Counted from the stretch's first letter, positions 1 through 10,359 are shown. The stretch: DNA of 64,000 nt from Methylophilales bacterium BACL14 MAG-120910-bin43 (GCA_905181685.1 CAJIYK010000006.1:1-64000), one strand, 5' to 3'. The notes: generated from the letters alone by a model not told the origin. Numbers and translations are program-made.

Positions 1-6
1 CCTTCA

Positions 7-1606
7 TTAACCGTTTTCAAGCATTTCTTTTCTAATTTTAGGCGGTGTTTCGAATGTATGGAAAGGTGCTGGCGATGGAACTATCCATTCAAGACCTCTT
101 GCTCCTTCCCAAGATACTGCTTTCGCCTTTTTCCCACCTAACGCACATTTTATTACAATGTAAACAAAGAGTAATTGTGTCAAGCCATAAGCAAATCCAC
201 CGATACTAGATATCATATTAAAGTCAGCAAATTGAATATTGTAATCCGGTATTCTTCTTGGCATCCCTGCTAGTCCCAAGAAATGCTGTGGGAAGAATAG
301 TACATTAGCTGCTATTGTAGAAAGCCAGAAGTGTATCTTTCCTAATCTTTCGTCATACATATGACCCGTCCATTTTGGAAGCCAGTAATATACCGCTGCC
401 ATTAGAGCAAATACCGCTCCAGTAAGAAGAACATAATGGAAAGTGAGCTACAACAAAATAAGTATCATGATACTGAAAATCAACTGGTGTAATCCCTAGC
501 ATCAAGCCTGAGAAACCACCGATAGTAAATAATATAACGAATGCTACTGCAAATAACATAGGAGTTTCAAAGGTCATTGATCCCCTCCACATAGTAGCCA
601 TCCAGTTGAATACTTTTACCCCTGTAGGGACAGCAATTAGCATTGTTGCATACATAAAGAATAATTCACCTTTAATAGGAAGGCCAACAGTAAACATATG
701 ATGAGCCCAAACAAAGAATGAAAGAATTGCAATTGACGCTGTTGCATAAACCATCGATGCATAACCAAATAATGGTTTTCTAGAAAATGTTGGAATAATT
801 GAGGAAACTATTCCAAAGGCTGGTAAGGCTAAAATATAAACCTCTGGGTGCCCAAAGAACCAAAAAATATGCTGGAAAAGTACAGGGTCTCCACCACCAG
901 CCGCACTAAAGAAGCTTGTTCCAAAGTATTTATCTGTAAGAAGCATTGTTACTGCCCCAGCTAAAACTGGTAATGAGGCAATTAATAAAAATGAAGTAAT
1001 AACCCAGGTCCAAACAAATAATGGCATTTGCATTAATGACATACCTGGTGCTCTCATATTGAACACTGTTGCAATAATATTAATTGCACCCATTATTGAA
1101 GATATACCTAAAAAATGGACAGCAAAAATAAGAAATGGGAATGCATCTCCAGTTTGAAGAACTAGGGGTGGATACATCGTCCATCCTCCTGCCGGGCCAC
1201 CACCTTGCATGAAGATTGTGCTGAGAAGTAATGCAAAAGCAAATGGCAGTATCCAAAAACTCATGTTATTCATTCTAGGTAAAGCCATATCTGGCGCACC
1301 AATCATTAGCGGTATCATCCAATTTGCGAGACCTACACCTGCTGGCATAACTGCACCAAATATCATTACTAACGCATGAATGGTCACCATAGAGTTATAA
1401 AATTGAGGGTCTACAAATTGTAAGCCTGGTTGAAACAACTCAGCACGAATAATCATGGCCATAGCACCACCAACAAAAAACATTGTCAGCGCAAATATCA
1501 AATATAACGTACCGATATCTTTGTGGTTAGTAGAGAAAAACCAACGTTTCAATCCGGTTGGCTTGTGATCATGATCATGATGTGTGTCTTTTGCTAATGT
1601 GCTCAT
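7..1606 (-). CDS. coxA: Cytochrome c oxidase subunit I (aa3 type), one frameshift
   Basis: Catalytic heme-copper subunit of the terminal oxidase in the inner membrane, reducing O2 and pumping protons. The N-terminal frame (1606 down to about 440) starts with a His-rich stretch, then FFSTNHKDIGTLY. It carries the HPEVY segment that holds CuB and the cross-linked Tyr, and ends in HDTYFVVAHF. The remaining 131 residues (VYYWLPKWTGHMY onward) are in another frame. One extra G at about 438-439 explains the break: removing it restores the expected VAHFHYVLLTGA join. The repaired length of about 532 residues is normal for the family. It lies 29 bp after coxB in the same operon, and the rest of the operon runs off the left edge. 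The family call is certain; that the break is a sequencing error is inference. Confidence 0.95.
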
Positions 1607-1635
1607 AATTGCTTCCTAAATTAAAATTTTAAAGA

Positions 1636-2776
1636 TTATTTTGTTTGATTCTTTCTTGCTTCAGCTACTTCTTTTGGTTGTATAAGGTCACCCGTATTAT
1701 TTCCCCAAGCATTTCTCTCGTATGTGGTTACTGTCGCAATTTCAACGTCAGATAAGTTGGTCACCAAATTTTGGCATTAATTTTTACCGTAAATAATTCT
1801 GTACAGGTGCTCAAGCGTATTTTCTTTTTTTAATGCAATTTCGCTTCCAGCTAGAGCTGGAAAGGCACCAGGAACACCTTCTCCATTTGCTTGATGACAC
1901 ATTAAACATTGTTTTTTATACACTTTTTCACCTTCAGCCATTGATTCATCCATTGTTAAAGTTTTATTTTGTGATTCTAAAGCAGCAAGTTTTAATGCTT
2001 TTCTATCATCAATCCACGCTTCATAATCCTCCATTGAAACAGCTTTAACAACAATCGGCATATATCCATGTCCTTTACCACATATTTCAGTACAATTTCC
2101 TCGATAAGTTCCAGGCTCTTCAATAATTGCCCAGTTATCATTTATAAATCCAGGGATAGCATCACGTTTCCAACCAAGCTCAGGAACCCACCAAGCATGA
2201 ATTACATCCTCGGCAGTTGTTAAGATTCTTAATTTTGTATTAATTGGAACACAAGCGGCTCATCTACATCTAGTAAGATAATTTTCATGCTCCATTGGAT
2301 TTTGTCCAGAATCCCTTTGAGCAACTTCTTGGCTTTTGGAATCAAGTGAGCTATATAAAGTAATATCTTCATCCAAGATAATCATATTTCCATTTCCATT
2401 GAATGCCGGTAGCCTTAATGGTTATTTTTGCTTCGGATGTATCATCCATTTTAATTAGTAATTTCGTTGCGGGAATAGCTAGTGCAATAATTATTGCAGT
2501 TGGAACTATTGTCCATATAATTTCTACTGTTGTGCTGTGAGAAAATTTAGAAGCCTTAACTCCCTTAGATTTTCTATGATGGAATATTGACCAAAACATA
2601 ACACCAAATACTAATATGCCAATTACAGTTACCACCCAAAGTGTAAGCATGTGCATATCATAAATTTCTTTACTGATTGGAGTCACGCCTTGAGTCATGT
2701 TAAGACCCCAGTCAGCTAATGCCGTGAGTGGAGTTAATAGTATAAGGCCAAGAAACTTTTGATAAATTGATTTCAA
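1636..2776 (-). CDS. coxB: Cytochrome c oxidase subunit II with C-terminal cytochrome c domain, several frameshifts
   Basis: CuA-bearing electron entry subunit of the oxidase. The readable pieces in order are a signal peptide (residues 1-21), two membrane helices (LTLWVVTVIGILVFGVMFW and IIWTIVPTAIIIALAIPATK), GIQWKWKYDY, a CuA region with CTEICGKGHGYMP, and a cytochrome c domain with the heme motif CLMCH. The tail ends in NQTK. Breaks of one base sit near 2372, 2275, 2250, 1780 and 1760; each can be repaired to the family consensus (for example the CuA domain stretch LLDVDEPLVVPINTKLR). The repaired length is about 380 residues. The fused heme c means cytochrome c electrons can enter through an attached domain, as in many betaproteobacteria and caa3 enzymes. 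Five indels in one gene make it a good test case for sequence quality. Confidence 0.93.
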
Positions 2777-3039
2777 TTTGAAATACCTTTAAGTTAAATT
2801 AATTATTATACAAATTTCATTACTAAAGCTATTTTAAGGACACAACAAAAGCCATTTAAATTCCAACAAAATTAAACATTTGAGAATATTAACTCAGATT
2901 TTTTCTGATATTGTTAACAAATTGTAACAATTTTATCAGCAAAAAAAAAGTATTTCAATTAAACATACATACATTTTTTTAACATTTATTAAATCTTATT
3001 TTAATAAAAGATTAAATTACTTGATTTTAATTTTCCATA
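2777..3039. other. AT-rich intergenic region before coxB
   Basis: This 263-bp gap is extremely AT-rich. On the minus strand it holds a TATAAT at 2805-2810, 29 bp before the coxB start, without a convincing -35 hexamer at 16-18 bp. It also holds a perfect 10-bp palindrome TTGTTAACAA in the 2913-2930 area and a small hairpin TCAGA/TCTGA near 2893-2907. No open frame or RNA gene was recognised. It probably carries the cox promoter. Confidence 0.35.
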
Positions 3040-3498
3040 TTAAAATCTTTTTAATAATTTAAACAATTTTTTTCTATTCTCTTCATTTACTTTTGTTCCA
3101 ATATAGGTTTTTTTACCCGACCTTGATATATAAATCTCTGAATGTTTTAATTAGTTGGGGGATTAAAATAAAATTTTGACCACTCTTTACAAATTTCACA
3201 CTAGATATTTTTTTCCCTTGAACAAAAGAAATTTCTATTTCAGTTGGCCTATTATAATCTTCTTCATAGAACGTACTCTTTAAAGCAGTTATATATAATG
3301 CATATCCTAAGAAAATTGTTTCAACTCCATAAAATGGAATTGCTAAATAAAGATTTATATAACTTAAAACAATTGCGATGATTAGGATTAAAATAACAAA
3401 ACAAAGATATATTTTTTTTATTAATGACCATGACATTGCAGGATTAGGCCGAACAATAATCTCATGTGTCTCTGGTTTTATAACTTATGTTCAATCAT
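3040..3498 (-). CDS. DUF2244 family inner-membrane protein, two frameshifts
   Basis: The intact core (3113-3436) has two membrane helices (about IYLCFVILILIIAIVLSYI and AIPFYGVETIFLGYALYI), the second being the DUF2244 signature, then a soluble domain. The core lacks both ends of the family, but they are present in other frames. Upstream, HEIIVRPNPAMSW leads back to an ATG at 3496-3498 with a one-base slip near 3480. Downstream, SGKKTYIGTKVNEENR continues to a TAA at 3040-3042 with a slip near 3117. The repaired length, about 152 residues, is normal for DUF2244. It precedes coxB in the same orientation, as commonly seen in betaproteobacteria. The biochemical role is unknown; location suggests a link to the oxidase. 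Confidence 0.7.
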
Positions 3499-3520
3499 GA
3501 TTAAATTTTTTAATACTTAT

Positions 3521-3607
3521 TGGTGCCGAGAGAGAGAATCGAACTCTCACGCTGTTGCCAGCGCGGGATTTTGAATCCCGTGCGTCTACCAGTTCCGCCA
3601 TCCCGGC
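3521..3607 (-). tRNA. tRNA-Leu (anticodon CAA)
   Basis: An 87-nt cloverleaf can be folded by eye. The acceptor arm GCCGGGA pairs with TCTCGGC with one G-U pair. The anticodon stem CGGGA/TCCCG encloses the loop TTCAAAA, giving anticodon CAA (reads UUG). There is a long variable arm GCTGGCAACAGC typical of class II tRNAs, a T arm with GTTCGATTC, and an encoded 3' CCA. A candidate -10 TATACT lies at 3621-3626 with a weak -35 (TTTCCA) 17 bp upstream, which places its promoter inside the start of queA on the other strand. Confidence 0.95.
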
Positions 3608-3633
3608 TAAATAAGCCGTAAGTATATCAACCA

Positions 3634-4689
3634 ATGACGCTTATGGAAATCGATGATTTTGATTATGAACTCCCAACAAACTTAATTGCTCAGCAACCTC
3701 CAAAGGTCCGCGGTGACAGCAAATTATTGATTGTAAATCCAAACAAAACTAGCCTAATAGATAGTCATTGTAAAAATTTTTATGACTACTTATCTCCCAA
3801 TGATCTATTAATTTTTAATGATACCAAAGTAATTAAGGCAAGATTATTTGGAGAAAAAGCAACGGGGGGAAAGGTTGAGCTTTTAATAGAAAATATCATA
3901 GATCCTAATCATGCACTTACAATGATTAAAACTTCAAAAAAAATACATATTGGTCTCAAAATATTTATTTCTAAATCAATTTTTTTAGAAGTAACAAACT
4001 AGATGAAAAATTATTCCGTGTTAAATTATTTGGATCTACTTTTACAAGGTTGCTTGAAGAATTTGGTCATGTCCCACTACCTCCATATATCAATAGGAAG
4101 GATGAAGCAGAAGACTTAGAAAGATACCAAACTACGTTTGCTAAAAATTTAGGTGCAGTCGCAGCTCCAACAGCTGGGCTCCACTTTACAGAAAATGATT
4201 TCATAAGATTTAAACAACATAAAATTAGCTATAACTTTTTAACACTGCATGTAGGTTCTGGGACATTCCAACCTGTCAAAACCAAAAATATTTCTGATCA
4301 CCAAATGCACTTTGAATATTTTAATATCTCTGAACAGCTCAAAAGACCAAATTCTAAATACTAAAAAGGAAGGTGGTCGTATTATTGCGATTGGAACAAC
4401 TTGCATGCGTGCACTTGAAGCGTCATTTATGGATAATGAAATTAAAACTGGTAATCAAAAGACTAATATATTTATAACACCTGGATATAAATTTAATATT
4501 GTTGATGGTTTATTCACTAACTTTCACCTTCCAAAAAGTACACTTCTTATGTTAGTGTCTGCTTTTGCTGGGTATGAATTTACAAAAAAAATATATACTC
4601 ACGCCATTAGTAAAAAATACCGGTTCTTTAGCTATGGTGATGCAACATTTATTGAACAAAAAATGCTTAAAGAAGACTTATATAAATAA
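3634..4689 (+). CDS. queA: S-adenosylmethionine:tRNA ribosyltransferase-isomerase, two frameshifts
   Basis: Transfers and isomerises the ribose of SAM onto 7-aminomethyl-7-deazaguanine in tRNA, giving epoxyqueuosine in the queuosine pathway. Family segments read in order: [82 protein letters not shown] and [20 protein letters not shown]. The frame breaks near 3997 (missing A in an A run) and near 4341-4345 (extra A). The repaired length of about 351 residues is normal. Two in-frame ATGs (3634, 3643) are possible starts; neither has a clear Shine-Dalgarno. It is divergent from tRNA-Leu. Confidence 0.93.
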
Positions 4690-4713
4690 ATAATTAAAAT
4701 TGGAATAATCGAA

Positions 4714-5587
4714 ATGAAAAAATTGCTACTTGTTTTATTATCAACCGCTACAGTTTTTGCAAGTAACATCAACGCCGAAATTAAAGAACAGGCAGAGCTG
4801 GTTTTTAAGATTCCTCTAAAAAAACAACCAACAACAAGGCCTCAAACACTCGCCTATATTCCAGTAGAAAAAAAATATTATATCGCTGATGGTGGATTAG
4901 CGCCCATGGGCTCTAACAGTCAGGCTCCAATATCAAAATCTTTAATCCATACATACGATGACAAGGGTAACTATATTGAATCCACCCGACCCGGCTTTGA
5001 TAACCGATCAATTTATTTCAACACCAAAAAAGCTGAACTGGAAACAATTACATACAATGTATCAGCTTCAGCTGGATTTGCTCCTATGACAGGAATCTAT
5101 CACTTTAGAACTTGATGACGATGGATTATTAACAGGTAAGTCAAACGATATTATCAATACAGTTTTTGCTTTTGAAAGTTCCGGCACAATGCCATCTTAT
5201 GATGGTAAAAATAATCTATATTTCGCAAAACAAGAAAAATCTAACAAGGTCATCGTTGTAGATGCAGAGGAGTTTACTGCTAAAAAAACAATAGAACTTG
5301 ATTTCAAAACACCAAATGTTAAGCCCTATGACGTTGCAAGTCATTTTATCGCTTTCACAGATGTTAAAGATAACGAATTGATTTTACTTGATGTTGAAAA
5401 TAAACGATTTTTGATTTATGACACCGAAGGTACATATAAAGGAGAAAGTAAGTTACCTAAGAAATTAAAGTTACGATCAAAAAATTACTTCAACGGGCTA
5501 GGTTACACGCTAAACGGATATTACTTTGTTTATATTGACTCTGAAGGTGAGTTTGGCACTTATCATGCATACAAGGTACTGGACTAA
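4714..5587 (+). CDS. Secreted protein of unknown function, propeller-like, one frameshift
   Basis: I do not recognise the family. A clear Sec signal peptide covers residues 1-21 (hydrophobic LLLVLLSTATVF, then NINA). The mature part has repeated short beta-strand patterns such as KKYYIADGGL, NNLYFAKQEK, NKVIVVDAEEF, NELILLDVENKRFLIYD and GYYFVYIDSEGE. Their spacing recalls SMP-30/NHL-type beta-propeller blades. The frame breaks near 5093; after it the reading continues ESITLELDDDGLLTGK into the second half, giving about 290 residues. Its stop codon abuts the proS stop with no spacer. No cysteines or lipobox were seen, so it is probably a soluble periplasmic protein. Function is open. Confidence 0.65.
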
Positions 5588-6820
5588 CTAATTCTTAAGT
5601 TTAACTAACAGCTCCTCAAAATTAATAATACTTGAGCCTTGCTCACTTCGTCCTTTGTACTCATATTTGTTCTCTTTTATAGTTTTATCGCCTACCGTCA
5701 CTCTATGAGGTATGCCGATTAGATCAGCTTCACTAAACATCACGCCTGGGCGGAGACCTCTATCATCTATAAGGACATCAAAGCCCTGTTTAATTAAGTC
5801 ATCATAAAGTTTATCTGCATAGCTTCTCACTTCCTTATTTTTATCATATCCAATGGGCGTGATAATTACTTCGAAAGGTGCAATTGATGGAGGAAAGATA
5901 ATACCGTTATCATCGTGGCTTTGTTCAATTGTCGCTGCCACAATTCTTGAAACACCAATACCATAACAACCCATGATGACAGGTTTTGATGAACCATCTT
6001 CTGCAATAAAATTAGCAGACATTTTTTCGGAATATTTTGATCCTAATTGAAAAATGTGACCGACCTCAATCCCTCGGCATGTTTTAAATTTATCAATATT
6101 AGGGTTATCTTTTGCTAATTCAATATTCGCAGCATAATCAGAATGCTCATCATAGACTAGAACGTCTTCGCCAGACTCTGCAAGAACATGAAACTCGTGA
6201 GATGCATCACCTCCGATAGCCCCATTATCTGCTGATACAGCTCTAAACTTTAATCCAATACGATTAAATATATTCTCATATACCTTAAACATTTTTTGGT
6301 ATGTTTCTTTGAGGCAATCAAAATTGGTATGGAATGAATATGCATCTTTCATTAAAAATTCTCTTGCCCTCATAACGCCAAACCTAGGTCTTATCTCATC
6401 TCTAAATTTCATTTGAATTTGGTAGAAATTGATAGGTAATTGTTTATAGCTGTTAATTTCCTTTCTTATGATATCTGTTATCACTTCCTCATGCGTAGGC
6501 CCAAAACAAAACTCTTTCTCATGCCTATCTTTAATTTTTAACATTTGAGGACCAAACTCCTCCCAACGTTCGGACTCCTTCCATAAGTCAGCTGGCTGAA
6601 TGGCTGGCATTAAAAGTTCTATGCAACCTGCTTGATTTAGCTCATCTCTTATAATCATTTCAATTTTTTTTAACACCCTGAGGCCCAATGGCATAATGGT
6701 GTATAAGCCTGACCCAAGCAATCTAACCATTCCTGCCCTTACAAGCAACTGATGACTTAAAAGTTCAGCCTCCGCTGGAGATTCTTTCCTTGTTGCAATG
6801 TAAAATTTTGATGCTCGCAT
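5588..6820 (-). CDS. proS: Prolyl-tRNA synthetase lacking the editing (INS) domain
   Basis: Class II synthetase charging tRNA-Pro. The N-terminus matches bacterial-type ProRS ([20 protein letters not shown]). Motif 2 is seen as [20 protein letters not shown] and motif 3 as [14 protein letters not shown], followed by the anticodon-binding domain ([19 protein letters not shown]). At 410 residues it is about 160 shorter than the usual roughly 570. The missing part is exactly the insertion domain between motifs 2 and 3: [10 protein letters not shown] is joined by about ten residues to [12 protein letters not shown]. The frame is intact on both sides, so this is a true deletion and not an indel artefact. 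It is the last gene of the yoaA-to-proS operon, 3 bp after holD. Confidence 0.95.
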   Translation of the reverse strand: MRASKFYIATRKESPAEAELLSHQLLVRAGMVRLLGSGLYTIMPLGLRVLKKIEMIIRDELNQAGCIELLMPAIQPADLWKESERWEEFGPQMLKIKDRHEKEFCFGPTHEEVITDIIRKEINSYKQLPINFYQIQMKFRDEIRPRFGVMRAREFLMKDAYSFHTNFDCLKETYQKMFKVYENIFNRIGLKFRAVSADNGAIGGDASHEFHVLAESGEDVLVYDEHSDYAANIELAKDNPNIDKFKTCRGIEVGHIFQLGSKYSEKMSANFIAEDGSSKPVIMGCYGIGVSRIVAATIEQSHDDNGIIFPPSIAPFEVIITPIGYDKNKEVRSYADKLYDDLIKQGFDVLIDDRGLRPGVMFSEADLIGIPHRVTVGDKTIKENKYEYKGRSEQGSSIINFEELLVKLKN

Positions 6821-6823
6821 TTT

Positions 6824-7279
6824 TTAATTATTTCCTTTCATTTCACCTTGTAATGATGATTGAATATCATGCCATAACTTTTTCTTCTTTTCCGGGTTTG
6901 ACAACATTTCAGATAAAGACGGCAATGATTTGATAGTTACATCTAAATCATGTAACCCCATTGAGCTCGTTTCCCCTATCAAGAATATGTGAATTATTGA
7001 GTTCTTCTTTAATATTACATTAATCTCCCCTTCTTCTATATTCCTCAAGTATTTCGAATTTACTGAAATAGAATTCATGTAAACATGAATATTTTTAAAT
7101 AATTCTTTTGCATCAGTGGTTAAATTATCAAGCTCGGGAACTATAATTGAAATATTTAATTCTTTAAAAAAATATAAGCCGACGTTAGATAAGGCATGAG
7201 TAGTTTTTTTTGGACTTTTTTTATTCAGCCAAATTGGAAGTAAATTCAGTTCTTCGTATGCGACTTTTTTTTCTATCAT
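6824..7279 (-). CDS. holD: Probable DNA polymerase III psi subunit
   Basis: A 151-residue protein next to rimI, the place of holD in enterobacteria. The N-terminus EELNLLPIWLNKK and especially the C-terminal segment LPSLSEMLSNPEKKKKLWHD resemble the conserved end of psi proteins, where a short Leu/Pro segment precedes a helix with a Leu-Trp pair. Psi links the clamp loader to chi and so to SSB. Similarity is weak overall, as usual for this fast-evolving subunit, so context carries much of the call. It lies 6 bp after rimI and 3 bp before proS on the same strand. Alternative: an unrelated small betaproteobacterial protein. Confidence 0.55.
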   Translation of the reverse strand: MIEKKVAYEELNLLPIWLNKKSPKKTTHALSNVGLYFFKELNISIIVPELDNLTTDAKELFKNIHVYMNSISVNSKYLRNIEEGEINVILKKNSIIHIFLIGETSSMGLHDLDVTIKSLPSLSEMLSNPEKKKKLWHDIQSSLQGEMKGNN

Positions 7280-7285
7280 AATTAT

Positions 7286-7777
7286 TTAAAAGCTAAACGC
7301 CATTAAAATGGCATCTTCATTTCCATTTGATGTTTTGTAGTAATTTGGTCGAATTCCTACCTCATTGAAACCTTTTTTTTCATATAACAGAATAGCATTT
7401 TTATTTGATCTCCTGACCTCTAAAAATAGATTTGATACTTTTCTTCCTAAACAATTTTTAACTAGGTGACTTATTATAATTTTCCCAAAGCCTTGCCTAT
7501 GAAAATGCTTTTTTACCGTGATATTTAAGAGTTCACATTCATCGGCTGCGAAGCTTGCAATGTAATAACCTATAATTAATTCATCATCTTTTAACACTTG
7601 AAATAGATTGCCAGCACTTATCGAATCAAGAAAATTTGTTTTTGACCAAGGCGAAATATGACAATCTTCTTCAATCAAGACAATTTTTTCTATATCACTC
7701 AACTCTACATTTTTGAAGCTAGATTTTTCTTTCTTTGGCCTTAAGATCAATTTTTCTTTCACTGATAGTTTTGGCAA
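7286..7777 (-). CDS. rimI: Ribosomal protein S18 alanine N-acetyltransferase (GNAT)
   Basis: GNAT fold acetyltransferase. Residues ELLNITVKKHFHRQGFGKII form the strand-loop-helix that binds acetyl-CoA (RQGFGK as the Q/RxxGxG/A motif), followed by LFLEVRRSNKNAILLYEKKGF, the typical RimI end, and RPNYY. The position directly after tsaB supports RimI over other GNATs. The chosen start gives 163 residues with an N-terminal extension overlapping tsaB by 59 bp. No later Met precedes the conserved core, so the overlap looks real unless an indel hides another start. Confidence 0.88.
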   Translation of the reverse strand: MPKLSVKEKLILRPKKEKSSFKNVELSDIEKIVLIEEDCHISPWSKTNFLDSISAGNLFQVLKDDELIIGYYIASFAADECELLNITVKKHFHRQGFGKIIISHLVKNCLGRKVSNLFLEVRRSNKNAILLYEKKGFNEVGIRPNYYKTSNGNEDAILMAFSF

Positions 7778-8418
7778 CGTTATTCCTTATATATATAGGT
7801 GCGGCATTTTTAAGATTAAAATTTTTATCCATCCTTTTTATGCTTAATTGAGCAATTGCACCAGCTAATGGGTATTCATTCTCATCAATTATAACTTTTT
7901 GGTCCTTGGTATTTCTCAATTAGAATTTTTTTATATTCAAAAACACCTGACCCGACGATAACACCATCTAATATATCTAAATTAGGTAAATCACATGGTT
8001 CAAAAACACCGCTATCAATAATTGGAACGAGCTCACCATTGATCCTCTTATATGCGCCCATATATAGCTCTCCCATCCTTGCATCTACGCAAGGTATGAC
8101 AACACCTTTATCTACTTTTTTGGCAATGGCCTCTAGATTATTGATTCCTACAATAGGTAAATTATGAGCATATGCAATACCGTATGCCACACCAGCAGCA
8201 ATTCTGACCCCTGTAAATGATCCTGGGCCTGCGCCAAAGGCAACACCATTAAGATCACCAAAATTAATGTCACTTTTATCCATTAATTTTTTTAACAAAG
8301 GCAGAATATTTTCAGAATGTTTTTTATCAGATGAATACGATTCCTCTGTTAGAGAATCTTTTTTTAGTAAGGCAATAGATAAAAGTTGACCCGAGGTGTC
8401 GATTGATAAAATGTTCAT
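7719..8418 (-). CDS. tsaB: tRNA threonylcarbamoyladenosine protein TsaB, one frameshift
   Basis: Non-catalytic partner of TsaD in t6A modification of ANN-decoding tRNAs, of the ASKHA fold. The N-terminus MNILSIDTSGQLLSIALL and the segment GVAFGAGPGSFTGVRIA are the family hallmarks. The first frame ends at 7885; the C-terminal part (EYPLAGAIAQLSIKR, PIYIRNNVAKTISERK) follows in another frame, with a one-base break between about 7905 and 7925. The repaired length is about 232 residues. Its ATG overlaps the stop of yoaA as ATGA, implying coupled translation. tsaC, another t6A gene, is at 31781 in this window. Confidence 0.9.
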
Positions 8419-10359
8419 TCTAACTCTTCCAAAAAATTAATAACGGCAGATTCATTCCTTGTTCTCTTAAAAGGAGGGAGGCTTTTCCAAATCTTAATAC
8501 CGTATGACTTTTCAATAATTCTTTTATCACAAATAACCATAACCCCTTTATCATTATCGTCCCTTATAAGCCTTCCCACCCCCTGCTTAAGCCTTATGAT
8601 CGCTTCAGGCAGTTGCATCGACATAAAAGCATTTATCCCCTCTTCAGATAATAATTTAATTTTTGATTCAAATACAGGATCTCCTGGTGATTGAAATGGA
8701 AGCTTATCAATTATAACTAAACTTAATGCCGGACCCCTTACATCGATACCCTCCCAAAAACTTAATGAACCAATTAAAATTGCATTTCCATGTTTTTTAA
8801 ATTGCTGCAATAAGTCACTTTTAGGACCCTCTCCTTGTGTGATTACTGGATAATTAATTTCATTTTTTTTGAGTTCATCTTTTAGTAAAGCACCAATTTC
8901 CTCCATTGATTTTAAGCTTGTTGCCAAAACGAATGCCCTGCCTTTCGATGCTTTGAGGAGGGGTAATGCCTTTTTAACTAGAACTAAATTGAATAATTCA
9001 TCTTTTGAATCTGGGATTTCTTTTGGCACATATAAAAATGCATTTTCACTATAATTAAATGGACTTTGTAAATATTGGGTCATTGCTTTTTCAAGTCCGA
9101 GTAGCTTTACAAAGTGATCAAAGCTCCCATTGATCGATAAGGTTGCCGAAGTGAATATCCATGCACTATCACTTTTCTCTTGAAATTTATTAAATTGTTC
9201 AGAAATACTTATAGGAGTTTCATTAAATTGAACTGTCCGGGCAAAAACCTCTAACCAATAAATATTATTTTGATTATCTTTTTTCAACCAAGAGCTAAAT
9301 TTTATATTAAGCTCCGTAGATCTTTCGAACAGCTTTTGTAATTCTGCATTTTCCTCAGAATGCTTTGATAAAGTAATTCCTAATAATTCTAATTTTTCAA
9401 TTAAAGAATTATAAGTTTTTTCAAAATTTTCGTAGTTCTTAAGATTGTTGATATTTAGTCTGGCTGGAAATGGGCTTACTATTTTTTTTAACTCAAAAAT
9501 AATTTCTTGTAAGTCTTTTGATAAAGCATCCAAAACCTTTATGGTATCTGGATATTTTTTTAATCCTTGTTGACAGTCTTGGATTAAATTAGATATTTGA
9601 CTAGAAGAAATGAATTGGCCTAGAAAAAAAGATGCAACCAAAGGGATTTGGTGGGCCTCATCAAAAATTATTGTATTTGCTTTGGGGAGAATCTCTGATA
9701 ATTCTTCATCTTTTAAGAACAAAATCAGCAAAAAATAAATGGTGATTTACTATAAGTACCTCTGATTCTAGTGCCTCTTTACGTGCTTTTACTAGAAAAC
9801 ATTCCTTATAAAATTCACAATCCTGCCCCAGACAATTTTCCTTTGTCGAAGTGACCATTGGCCATATAGTTGAAGTTTCTGGTATTTCACTAATTTCAGA
9901 CACCTCACCGGAATCGGTATTATCTGAAAAAGCCTTAATTAAATGTAAATGTTGGGCATCTTCTTTGTTAAAAAACATGCCCTCCTGAATTGTATTTTCC
10001 ATCCTGAGTTTACAAATATAGTTTCCTCTTCCCTTTAAAATATTTACCTTCACGGAGATTTTAAGAGCCTCTCTTATTTTAGGAATATCGTTAAAAAAAA
10101 GTTGGTCTTGTAAGTTTTTTGTCGCAGTTGAAATAACAACCTTACCGCCCTTTAAAAGTGCAGGATATAAATAGGCAAAGGTTTTACCAACACCCGTTCC
10201 AGCCTCTACAACTAGTGATGATTTGTCTTTAATCGTGCCAATAATAGATTTTGCCATTTCAACTTGCTCGGTCCTTAGCTGATAATCTTCGAGGCAATCA
10301 TTTAAAGGGCCATTTACACTAAAAAAATCGTCAGTCGTAGAATTTTGATTGGCAGTCAT
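8415..10359 (-). CDS. yoaA: DinG/YoaA-family Fe-S DNA helicase, one frameshift
   Basis: XPD-like superfamily 2 helicase acting in replication repair. Walker A is VVEAGTGVGKT, the DEAH box IIFDEAHQ, and late motifs are GSLSFWEGIDVRG and QGVGRLIRD. Four cysteines suited to an Fe-S cluster are seen at YIC, ENCLGQDC and KECF. The frame breaks near 9717 through an extra A in a run; the repaired join is FADFVLKDEELSEI, giving about 647 residues. In E. coli yoaA is next to tsaB and its product pairs with HolC, which also binds HolD. Here tsaB follows with a 4-bp overlap and holD is two genes further. DinG is the alternative name; size and neighbours favour YoaA. Confidence 0.88.

Noticed and set aside
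7-1606. coxA and other split genes as programmed frameshifts or pseudogenes
   Set aside because: Breaks lack slippery-site structure, occur in dozens of unrelated genes including essential ones, and differ in direction; sequence error explains all.
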